NCBI RefSeq assembly: GCF_900157385.1
Contig: NZ_LT717698.1
Location: 293,312-357,311, forward strand
Reading direction: 5' to 3'
Length of the DNA: 64,000 bases
Origin: Mycobacterium terramassiliense
GTDB taxonomy: Bacteria; Actinomycetota; Actinomycetes; Mycobacteriales; Mycobacteriaceae
The notes beneath the pieces are model-generated. The model did not search any database. It saw only the letters and a program-made list of their open reading frames with translations, and was not told the DNA's origin. Within the stretch, counting starts at the first letter, position 1. Each line of letters starts with the position of its first letter. The translations under genes and the position numbers were made by a program. Positions 56,212 through 64,000 of this stretch are shown piece after piece.

Positions 56212-56823
56212 TTAAGGGCGGCGTTGAAACAGGTAGTAGTACGTCGGGGTCTTGTCGTCGAGTTCCCGCTCGTCACCCGTGGACAGCAGCGTCCAGCCGG
56301 GGGCAAATCGTCGTTCCATTTCGGCGTGGTCGATCCCCGGCACCCCGAACCTCCCGCCCGGAGGGAACGCGACGATGTACAGCCGCGCGTCGGGTGCCGC
56401 CACGGCGCTGACCTCCCGGACGTACGCCTCGCGATCGGTGCCACTCATGTTGTGGATGCAGCCGTTGTCGACGATCAAGTCGAAACCGCTACCGATCCCC
56501 TCCTGGCTCAACTGCGTGACGTCGGCACGGGCAAAGTTGACCGAGGCACCGGCGGCGCCGGCCTTGGCGCGCGCCTTTTCGAGCGGCTTCGCGACGTAGT
56601 CAACCCCGGTGACCTTCCACCCGTGCTGGGCGAGGTAGATCGCGCTATCCCCGGTACCGCATCCAACGTCCAGTGCCGAGCCCGTGGGCAGCGCGGGAGA
56701 ATCGGCGGTTCCCTCGATCAGATCCCGCAGGCCCTGCCCGATCGCATGACCTTCCCACGGCGTGAAACCGATGCGGTAAAACAACCGAAATCGCGTGTGT
56801 CGAGAAGCCATAGCGGCAATCAT
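56212..56823 (-). CDS. Class I SAM-dependent methyltransferase
   Basis: A 203-residue methyltransferase. The SAM loop is ALDVGCGTGDSAIYLA (about 50-65), followed by the acidic VTGVDYV and the motif NFARADVTQLS. The motif IV region is FDLIVDNGCIHNM. The substrate is not identifiable; the fold and the YYYLFQRRP end resemble small thiopurine/thiol methyltransferase-like proteins common in mycobacteria. It is convergent with the GGDEF-EAL gene and divergent from the membrane GGDEF gene. A start four codons in (56811) is also possible. Confidence 0.85.
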   Translation of the reverse strand: MIAAMASRHTRFRLFYRIGFTPWEGHAIGQGLRDLIEGTADSPALPTGSALDVGCGTGDSAIYLAQHGWKVTGVDYVAKPLEKARAKAGAAGASVNFARADVTQLSQEGIGSGFDLIVDNGCIHNMSGTDREAYVREVSAVAAPDARLYIVAFPPGGRFGVPGIDHAEMERRFAPGWTLLSTGDERELDDKTPTYYYLFQRRP

Positions 56824-56889
56824 GGCATTGCCGCGCGCGGGGCGCGCGCGGCGGCCGCCGGTGCGGGCGCGAGAAAGGTTCGCTGACCG

Positions 56890-57960
56890 ATGTCACGGCT
56901 GAAGGCGTGGTGGAACCAGCCCGACCAGTACGACTGGACCACGACGTTCCTGCGCCAGCGCGGGATCCTGCGCCCGGCGCGAACGATCATCGCCGTCATC
57001 GCCGGTTCGTCGGCACTGGTGCCGCTCACCGTGTTGCCGAGCCAACACCACCCCAGCCCCGCGGAGGTGATCACCGGTGCCGTCGCGGCCGCGTTCACCG
57101 CCGGCGTGACCGCGTTGTGCCTGACGCGCTGGCCTACGCGCCGGCAGTCGCAGGTCGGCGTAGCGGTGGGCGCGTTGTGCGTAGGCGGGTGGAGCGTCGT
57201 CCAGCCCACCGCGGCCCTCGCCGCCCTGGCTTGTACCGCCATGGCGATCCCCGGCTGCTACATCGCGCTGTTCCACGGTCCCAGACTTCTGGTGTTCAAC
57301 GGTGTCGTCGCCGTCGCGGTCACCACCGTGGCGGTGCTGCGGCTGACCCAGGAGGCCAACGTGGCCAGCGCGGCGTCCGCGTTCTGGCTCAACATCTTTC
57401 TCAACCTGTGGTTGCCCCTTGGGGTTTGGGGCATCTCCCGGGCCTTGGGAACGTATGCCCTTCGCTCCCAAGAGGATCCCCTCACGGGGCTGCTGAACCG
57501 CCGCGCGTTCACCGACGAGGTCGGCAGCCGCTTGACGGATCCGCCGCCGGAGCACAGCCACCTGGCGGTGGTGATGGTCGACCTCGACAACTTCAAACGC
57601 ATCAACGACACCCTTGGTCATTCGGCCGGTGACCGCGCCCTGCGGCAGGTGGCCGACCTGCTGCGGGAGCGCACCCCGTCCGATGCGGTCATCTGCCGCG
57701 CCGGAGGGGAAGAATTCTTGGTCGCGCTGACCTCGGCGACCCCGGACGTCGCGCCGCTGGCCACCGAATTTTGCACCGCGCTCGCCGAGCTCTCCCCCGA
57801 GATCACGGCCAGCATCGGCACCGCAAGCGCGGAACTGCGCCTCCTGACCGGTCGCGATATCGCGTGGCTGGTCGACGAGCTGATCGTGATCGCCGACACC
57901 GCGATGTATGCCGCCAAACGCCGCGGCGGAAACCAGGCCCACCACGGCGTACGGGCCTAG
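56890..57960 (+). CDS. Membrane-bound GGDEF diguanylate cyclase
   Basis: A 356-residue protein with an N-terminal block of about five to six membrane helices (about 28-185) and a C-terminal GGDEF domain (about 190-350). The domain starts DPLTGLLNRRAFTDEV, has the metal-binding MVDLDNFKRINDTLGHSAGD, and the signature AGGEEF, a permitted variant of GGDEF, so it should make cyclic-di-GMP. No RxxD inhibitory site is seen just before the signature. It is the second cyclic-di-GMP enzyme within 3 kb. The membrane part is a putative sensor of unknown input. Confidence 0.92.
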   Translation: MSRLKAWWNQPDQYDWTTTFLRQRGILRPARTIIAVIAGSSALVPLTVLPSQHHPSPAEVITGAVAAAFTAGVTALCLTRWPTRRQSQVGVAVGALCVGGWSVVQPTAALAALACTAMAIPGCYIALFHGPRLLVFNGVVAVAVTTVAVLRLTQEANVASAASAFWLNIFLNLWLPLGVWGISRALGTYALRSQEDPLTGLLNRRAFTDEVGSRLTDPPPEHSHLAVVMVDLDNFKRINDTLGHSAGDRALRQVADLLRERTPSDAVICRAGGEEFLVALTSATPDVAPLATEFCTALAELSPEITASIGTASAELRLLTGRDIAWLVDELIVIADTAMYAAKRRGGNQAHHGVRA

Positions 57961-57982
57961 CGCCGGCGTGTGGCGCGCCGGG

Positions 57983-59356
57983 TCACCGACGCAGCCGCAC
58001 CTTGGCCATGATGGGAGCCGCCGCGACCATGGTGAACGGCACGGCCAGCGGGAAATCCTCCGACAGCGACTCGATTTCGACTCGGCGAACGATGGTCGCC
58101 AACGCGAGGGTGGCCTCCAGCATCGCGAAGTGATCTCCGATGCAAGAGCGGGGGCCGCCGCCGAACGGAACGTATTGCCAACGATCGCGGCTTTGATCAA
58201 GCTCCGGACTGAATCGGTCCGGGTCGAAGCGCAGCGGGTCGTCCCACAGCGTCGGATCGGTCTGTACCGCCATCCTTCCGAACGCCAGCATGGTGCCGGC
58301 CTTGACGCGATAGCCCGCGACTTCGACATCGCGCGTCGCCATGCGGGTTCCGGTCGGCCCCGGCGGGCACAACCGCAGCGCCTCCTGCAGGACCCGCACC
58401 GTGAAAGTAAGCCGCGCGACGTCGTCGGGGGTGAGCTGGCGATCGCCGAGCTCCGCGACTTCGCTCGCCACGCGTTCCTGCACGTCGGGATGGCGGCCCA
58501 GCGCCCATAGCGCGTAGGTCAGAGTCGTGGCGGTCGTGTCGTGGCCGGCGAACAAGAAGATGATCATCTCGTCGCGAATCTCGGTGTCGCTCAACGACTG
58601 CCCGGTTTCCGGGTCGGTGGCGGCGATGAGCGCGTGGACCAGGGGCGCCTCCCTGTCGGGGTCGGCGCGGCACGCTTGCAGGATCTCGTCGGCGAGGTCG
58701 CGAATCGCCCGCGCGGCGGCCCGGGCGCGCCGCCGCGCGGGCGTGGGCAGCCACTCCGGCGCGCGCAGCGGCCGTAGGGCTCGCCGTACCGCGTAACTCG
58801 TGGCCACCCGCAGCGGCTCGGCGATCGCGTCGGATCGCTCATCGAGGTCCAAACCCAGCACCGAGCGACCCAGTGCCCGCAACGTCAGCGTGCGGCACTG
58901 CGCGTCGAGATCGATCTCGGAGCCGTCTGCCCACGTGGCACACACCGTTTCGGCGGCCTCGGCCATGTGTCCGCCGAACTGGCGGACCCGCTGGCGGGTG
59001 AACACCGGCTGCAGGGTTCGCCGGCGCGGCAACCACTCGGTGTGGGGCAGCACGAACAGGTTCCCGCCCAGCAGCCGGCGCAGCTCGGTGGCCACCGTGC
59101 TCGTCTTGTCGACCGAACCGTCTCTCACGCTGACGATGTCGCGGATCCCCTGCGGTGAGGTCGCCAACACGATCGGGGGAATCAGCCAGCCGGGTCCCAA
59201 TGTGACCCGGGTGACGGGTCCGCCGGCGTCGCGAAGCTTGGTCGTGCCGGTGTGGAATTCCCTGATCGCCTTCACGCGTTCGCGATACGGAAGCGGATTT
59301 TTCGGGGCCAGCGGCAACGTCGCGACGTCCCGCACGGGCCGCTCGGTGATGGACAC
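57983..59356 (-). CDS. Cytochrome P450
   Basis: A 457-residue P450 monooxygenase. The I-helix FLFAGHDTTATTL carries the oxygen-activating Thr, the K-helix ExxR is LQEALRL, and the haem-binding loop is FGGGPRSCIGDHFA with the thiolate Cys. There is no membrane anchor, so it is a soluble class-I type that needs ferredoxin and reductase from elsewhere. The substrate and CYP family cannot be fixed from sequence alone. The start is GTG at 59356, 6 nt after TAGGGT. It is convergent with the membrane GGDEF gene and separated from it by only 22 nt. Confidence 0.94.
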   Translation of the reverse strand: MSITERPVRDVATLPLAPKNPLPYRERVKAIREFHTGTTKLRDAGGPVTRVTLGPGWLIPPIVLATSPQGIRDIVSVRDGSVDKTSTVATELRRLLGGNLFVLPHTEWLPRRRTLQPVFTRQRVRQFGGHMAEAAETVCATWADGSEIDLDAQCRTLTLRALGRSVLGLDLDERSDAIAEPLRVATSYAVRRALRPLRAPEWLPTPARRRARAAARAIRDLADEILQACRADPDREAPLVHALIAATDPETGQSLSDTEIRDEMIIFLFAGHDTTATTLTYALWALGRHPDVQERVASEVAELGDRQLTPDDVARLTFTVRVLQEALRLCPPGPTGTRMATRDVEVAGYRVKAGTMLAFGRMAVQTDPTLWDDPLRFDPDRFSPELDQSRDRWQYVPFGGGPRSCIGDHFAMLEATLALATIVRRVEIESLSEDFPLAVPFTMVAAAPIMAKVRLRR

Positions 59357-59362
59357 CCCTCG

Positions 59363-59368
59363 ACCCTA
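59363..59368 (-). promoter_or_regulatory. -10 element for leaderless P450 mRNA
   Basis: TAGGGT, then 6 nt (CGAGGG), then GTG, the same spacing as at the adenylate cyclase and TetR genes. Confidence 0.55.
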
Positions 59369-59468
59369 GACCGTCGCCAGCATCGCCCCGGCGTCCACCG
59401 GTGGGTCCGCGCCTGCCGAATTCCGCTCGGTGCCAGCGGGATAGGCGTGCTGAGCGCGCGCCCTCCCC

Positions 59469-60185
59469 CTAGGCCGAAGCACGGCGAAGGATGACCGCGT
59501 CCTCGGCGCACATCAGCTTGAACTGGTCGGGCTCGGCGTGGATGGCCAGGGTCCGGCGATCCCACCACATGACTTTGGTTCGGTAGTTGTCATTGGGATA
59601 GGCGGCCGCCGGTATCCGCGAGGCCACCACGCCCCCGGAGGATCGCCACTGTTCCAAGACGTGGGCCGCCGCGGTGGCCATGACGAACTGGACACCCATC
59701 AGCGTCATCGTCGGCAGCGCGGTGCGCGCCAACACCCGGGAAAGCGCCCGGCTGCCGTACTCCTGGGAGTTGGCCCAGGCGCTTTTGACCTCGACGACAC
59801 CGAACGGGATGCGGTTGGCGATCATGTAGCGCAGCACGGCGGCGCCTGGGTTGCCGTTCCACTCCTCGAGCGCGTGCGAATCCTCAGGCGCCCGCAGCGG
59901 CCCCACGACGCGGGTGCCCCCGACGACCCGGCCGTCTGGATCGGTCGCGGCGAAGAACAGCGCCGTGTCGTTGCCGTCCCACACCGCGTCGAGGTCGAGG
60001 ACCCATTCCAGTCCGTGCCGCTTGTAGCTCTGAAACGCGCCGTCCAGGTATTGCTCCCACAGCTCGGGTTGCGCCTGCGGCGTCGACGCGGTGACCCGGC
60101 ATCCGGTCGCGTCGTCCCGCCATCCCCAACTGCCCTCCAGCCAAGGGCCATCGGTCGCCCTACGTGCCAGTTGAGCCGCTTCCAT
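59469..60185 (-). CDS. Hypothetical protein with GNAT-like features
   Basis: A 238-residue protein that I do not recognise with certainty. The segment LFFAATDPDGRVVGGTRVVGP resembles the central strands of GNAT acyltransferases, and SRALSRVLARTALPTMTLMG could form the acyl-CoA helix. An autoinducer-synthase-like or N-acyl amino acid synthase-like enzyme is a possibility only. The start at 60185 (MEAAQLARR) follows GAAGGGA; an open frame to 60224 lacks support. It lies upstream of, and in the same direction as, the P450 gene, with 112 bp between them. Confidence 0.75.
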   Translation of the reverse strand: MEAAQLARRATDGPWLEGSWGWRDDATGCRVTASTPQAQPELWEQYLDGAFQSYKRHGLEWVLDLDAVWDGNDTALFFAATDPDGRVVGGTRVVGPLRAPEDSHALEEWNGNPGAAVLRYMIANRIPFGVVEVKSAWANSQEYGSRALSRVLARTALPTMTLMGVQFVMATAAAHVLEQWRSSGGVVASRIPAAAYPNDNYRTKVMWWDRRTLAIHAEPDQFKLMCAEDAVILRRASA

Positions 60186-60790
60186 AGTTGTCCCTTCATT
60201 CCCGATCTGTGCTGCTCGGACCATTTGTGCGAACGCTCTTGAAGTATTTCGTTATCTCAGCGCAATAAATTACCGTCGCAATTGCGCGATGGACCCCCGC
60301 TTGTGGTGACGACACCGCCGCTTTAGCCGAGATCATTGTCCACATTCCTGTACTACTGTGAACGAAAATTTGCCTGTAACGGTACAGCGGTGCTCGCTGC
60401 GCCGCGGACCAGGCGATCGCCGCGTCGGCTGCATTTCGGTTAACCACGTGTGTACGCGTCCACGTGGCTGGGTACGAACGGGGCGATTAGGCCTGTTCGA
60501 GGCCCCTAGGCCCCTTCTCACTTAGATGATTTAACCGGACGAAGCTGGCTGCTTCTAGTTCCAATTTTTCCGCGCGGCGGCCGCGGGGCGCCGCGGAGTT
60601 AGCTGGTTTCTGACCGCGCGCATCGACTCCGGCGACCACAAATCGGCGAAGTTGTCGCGGCGGCCCCCCGAAGACGACGAATTTCGGCCGGCGCAATTAT
60701 GGAGAGGCGTTTAGGCCGCCCACCCGAATCGATTGTGCGGCGGGCGCCGGAAACTTCGCCAAAGCCGGGCGGGGGCGCACACTCGAAGCC
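60186..60790. other. 605-bp AT-richer intergenic region
   Basis: No credible gene. It is lower in GC than its neighbours. It contains CCACGTG-N10-CACGTGG (60444-60467), where each arm includes the palindrome CACGTG, and CTGTAC...GTACAG around 60347-60386. It carries the promoter of the GNAT-like gene on one side and probably that of the plus-strand gene at 60791 on the other. Confidence 0.55.
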
Positions 60791-61219
60791 GTGACCCCGC
60801 GCTCGCAGGCCGCCCGCAGCAGGCGCGCGATGTTTGCCCGGCACTGCAATCCGTGGAGCGCCTGGACGCGCTGGGCGAGCACGCCGCTGACGCTGGTGCC
60901 GGTGTGGACATGGCGCTGGAGCCACGCGGCGCTGGTCGCGCTGTCGTTCGCCGCCAACCCGTTCGTCTTCGGCAAGCCGGCGTACGAACGCGCCTGGTCA
61001 GCCAGGGCGATGCTGGGCGAGGAGCTGTGGATCAGCCGTCGGCCCCGGGACGCGGCCATGCTCTTCAGCGCGGTGACCTCCGCGGCTGCGCTGAGCGCCG
61101 GCGTCGCCGCCAGCCGTCGTCGCCGCATCCCGGCGGCGATCGCGACCGCGGTGCAGATGGCCCTCACCCTGGTGTATTGGCAGCAGATGGCGCGCTATTT
61201 CGATCGCCAGGCGCAGTAG
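60791..61219 (+). CDS. Small membrane-associated protein, DUF6653-like
   Basis: A 142-residue protein (or 129 if it starts at the ATG at 60830, which fits the family better). It begins RHCNPWSAWTRWASTPLTLV and has two or three hydrophobic stretches (LVPVWTWRWSHAALVALSFA, a mid helix, and an Ala-rich C-terminal segment). The NPWSxWTR motif marks the DUF6653 family of unknown function. It is followed at once by two further plus-strand genes, probably one unit. Confidence 0.75.
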   Translation: MTPRSQAARSRRAMFARHCNPWSAWTRWASTPLTLVPVWTWRWSHAALVALSFAANPFVFGKPAYERAWSARAMLGEELWISRRPRDAAMLFSAVTSAAALSAGVAASRRRRIPAAIATAVQMALTLVYWQQMARYFDRQAQ

Positions 61220-61229
61220 CGTGACACCC

Positions 61230-61463
61230 ATGCCCGACGAACCAACGACGCCCGACCCCGGGTACGACGCGGCCGGCGTGCCGACGTTCGAATCCGTCAG
61301 GGAGAAAATCGAATCCCGCTACGCGACGGCGCAGGGCGCGGCCGAGCTCGACGCCGATACCGCGGAAGGCCGCTCGGTCGAAGAGGAGTACGAGGAGCGT
61401 GAGCGCGCGGCGGCCGAGCGGTTGAGGCAGATCCGGGAGTCGATGCGCTCCGACGAGCGCTGA
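61230..61463 (+). CDS. Small conserved hypothetical protein (Rv1638A-like)
   Basis: A 77-residue acidic protein (PDEPTTPDPGYDAAGVPTF, then FESVREKIESRYATAQG) with a C-terminal charged helix (EEEYEERERAAAERLRQIR) likely to form a coiled coil. The GTG at 61221 would add three residues. M. tuberculosis has a similar small gene, Rv1638A, beside uvrA. Function unknown. Confidence 0.8.
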   Translation: MPDEPTTPDPGYDAAGVPTFESVREKIESRYATAQGAAELDADTAEGRSVEEEYEERERAAAERLRQIRESMRSDER

Positions 61464-61464
61464 G

Positions 61465-62661
61465 GTGCGCACATTCACCATCGCGGAGCGACGAAACCGC
61501 CTGGCACGCAGGCATTTCCTCTCCCCGGGCGACCCGCCGCCACTGACGCGGGTGATCGCCGGGCTGGTCGGGCTGCATGCGACCGACCCCGCCACCCCGT
61601 ACCTGTCGCTGTGGGCGCGTTTCCAGGGTTTCGCGACCGCCGACCTCGACCTGCACCTGTACCGGAAGCGCGCCGCGGTCAAGCAGCTGGCGATGCGGCG
61701 CACGCTGTGGCTGGTCAGCAGCGACGACTTGCCCGCGATTCAGTCCGCGTCCAGTGCGCGGGTCGCCGACAACGAATGGCGCCGGCTGGTCGCCGACGTG
61801 CACAAGGCCGGTGTGGCCGCCGACGGCGAGCGCTGGCTCGATGCCGCCTGTTCGGCGGTGTTGCGGCATCTCAGCGACAGCGGGCCGGCCAGCGGCACCG
61901 AACTGCGCGCCGCGCTACCCGAGCTGGCCGGGAGTTACGACCCGGCTCCCGGAAAGCGCTGGGGCGGCCAGGTTCCGCTCGCCCCGCGGGTGCTTACGGT
62001 GCTTTCGGCGCGCGGCGAGATCGTGCGCGGGCCGAATGACAGGGCTTGGACCACGTCGCGGCCGCGCTGGGCCAGGACCGGGGATTGGCTCGGCATGCCC
62101 GTGCAGGCCCCCTCCCTGCACGCCGCGCAGGCCGACCTGACCCACCGCTGGCTGGCGGCCTTCGGACCCGCCACCGCCGCCGACATCAAGTGGTGGTTCG
62201 GCACCACGCTGACCGCTGCCCGGAAGGCCCTGAGCGATATCGGGGCGGTGGAAGTCGAGCTGCAGGGCAGCCCCGGGGGCACCGGCTGGGCGTTACCCGA
62301 CGACCTCGATCCCGAGCCCGAGGCGCCCCCGTGGTGCGCCTTGCTGCCCGGGCTGGACGCCACCACCATGGGCTGGTTTCACCGCGAGTGGTATCTCGGG
62401 GACCATCGCGCGCAGGTGTTCGACCGCAACGGCAACGCGGGCCCCACCGCGTGGTGGAACGGCCGCGTGGTGGGCGGCTGGTATCAAGACGACGGCGCCC
62501 GCGTCCGGTTGCAGCTCCTCGAGGATCCCGGCCGCGACGGACGGCGCGCCCTGCAGCGCCGCGCCGACGAGTTCACCTCGTGGCTGGACGGCGTGCGCAT
62601 CAGCCCCCGCTTCCCGTCGCCGCTGTCGAAAGCCGGTGGGGCCGCGGGCCGCGAAACATAA
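61465..62661 (+). CDS. Winged-helix DNA-binding domain protein (HTH_42 / YcaQ-like)
   Basis: A 398-residue protein of the winged-helix family that includes the crosslink DNA glycosylases AlkX (YcaQ) and AlkZ. The N-terminus (RRNRLARRHFLS, then VGLHATDPATPYLSLWARF) follows the family pattern, though the usual LQAQ is LHAT here, and further WH modules follow (PATAADIKWWFGTTLTAARK). The start is GTG at 61465, one base after the previous stop. It lies beside uvrA in convergent orientation. A repair role is suggested by family and neighbour only; glycosylase catalytic residues were not verified. Confidence 0.8.
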   Translation: MRTFTIAERRNRLARRHFLSPGDPPPLTRVIAGLVGLHATDPATPYLSLWARFQGFATADLDLHLYRKRAAVKQLAMRRTLWLVSSDDLPAIQSASSARVADNEWRRLVADVHKAGVAADGERWLDAACSAVLRHLSDSGPASGTELRAALPELAGSYDPAPGKRWGGQVPLAPRVLTVLSARGEIVRGPNDRAWTTSRPRWARTGDWLGMPVQAPSLHAAQADLTHRWLAAFGPATAADIKWWFGTTLTAARKALSDIGAVEVELQGSPGGTGWALPDDLDPEPEAPPWCALLPGLDATTMGWFHREWYLGDHRAQVFDRNGNAGPTAWWNGRVVGGWYQDDGARVRLQLLEDPGRDGRRALQRRADEFTSWLDGVRISPRFPSPLSKAGGAAGRET

Positions 62662-62722
62662 ACGGTTGCGAGGTGTTTCGGCGTGTCGTGTGCGACGTTT
62701 ACGTGTCGCGATGCGCCCCGGT

Positions 62723-64000
<1,278 letters not shown>

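Noticed and set aside
51167..62722. Genomic island carried by a mobile element
   Set aside because: No transposase, integrase, tRNA target or flanking direct repeat was seen; gene content difference alone does not show transfer.

Overview
This is high-GC actinobacterial DNA from a slow-growing Mycobacterium. The evidence is the gene order uvrA / lysX / infC-rpmI-rplT-tsnR / adenylate cyclase / pheS-pheT / PE genes / argCJBDFRGH / pks10-pks7-pks8, which is the M. tuberculosis Rv1638-Rv1662 order read in reverse complement, together with seven PE-family genes. It is not the M. tuberculosis complex: the single PE_PGRS30 gene expected between pheT and argC is replaced by six other PE genes, and about 11 kb of extra genes lie between the lysX block and uvrA. 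A member of the M. avium complex or a close relative is my best guess, but the species is an inference.

Layout. 1-13.4 kb (minus strand): polyketide locus with pks8 (running off the left edge, and not split into pks8/pks17), pks7 and the type III synthase pks10. 13.5-22.0 kb (minus): a complete arginine operon argC-J-B-D-F-R-G-H with 4-nt stop/start overlaps at five junctions and an ArgR-box palindrome before argC. 22.1-36.0 kb (minus): PE locus with a 1650-residue PE protein built from about 13 long Ala/Leu/Asn/Gly repeats, then five PE paralogues of 433-541 residues that share C-terminal signatures; three of them share a leader palindrome at fixed distance from the start codon. 36.2-42.4 kb (minus): pheT, pheS, a rhomboid-like membrane protein, a class III adenylate cyclase and another PE gene. 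42.6-43.7 kb (plus): an MpaB/DUF2236 gene behind an operator-like promoter. 43.7-45.8 kb (minus): infC-rpmI-rplT-tsnR, with infC starting at a rare ATC codon behind a leader carrying an intrinsic terminator. 46.2-51.2 kb (plus): lysX and an esterase-like gene. 51.3-60.2 kb: accessory block with a TetR regulator, an E1-like/nitroreductase fusion (MoeY-like), a GAF-GGDEF-EAL protein, a methyltransferase, a membrane GGDEF protein, a cytochrome P450 and a GNAT-like protein. 60.8-64 kb: three small or medium plus-strand genes and the C-terminal part of uvrA (minus).

How the genes fit together. pks7 and pks8 are consecutive full-reducing modules with matching docking tails; their AT motifs predict methylmalonyl-CoA for pks7 and malonyl-CoA for pks8, which would give a mono-methyl-branched acyl chain. 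The arg genes make arginine from glutamate under ArgR. lysX makes lysyl-phosphatidylglycerol. The 51-58 kb block carries two cyclic-di-GMP enzymes beside a TetR regulator and an unusual E1/nitroreductase fusion.

Several genes show a TANNNT -10 element 6-8 nt before an ATG or GTG, which suggests leaderless transcripts. No rRNA, tRNA, CRISPR array, transposase or phage gene was found.
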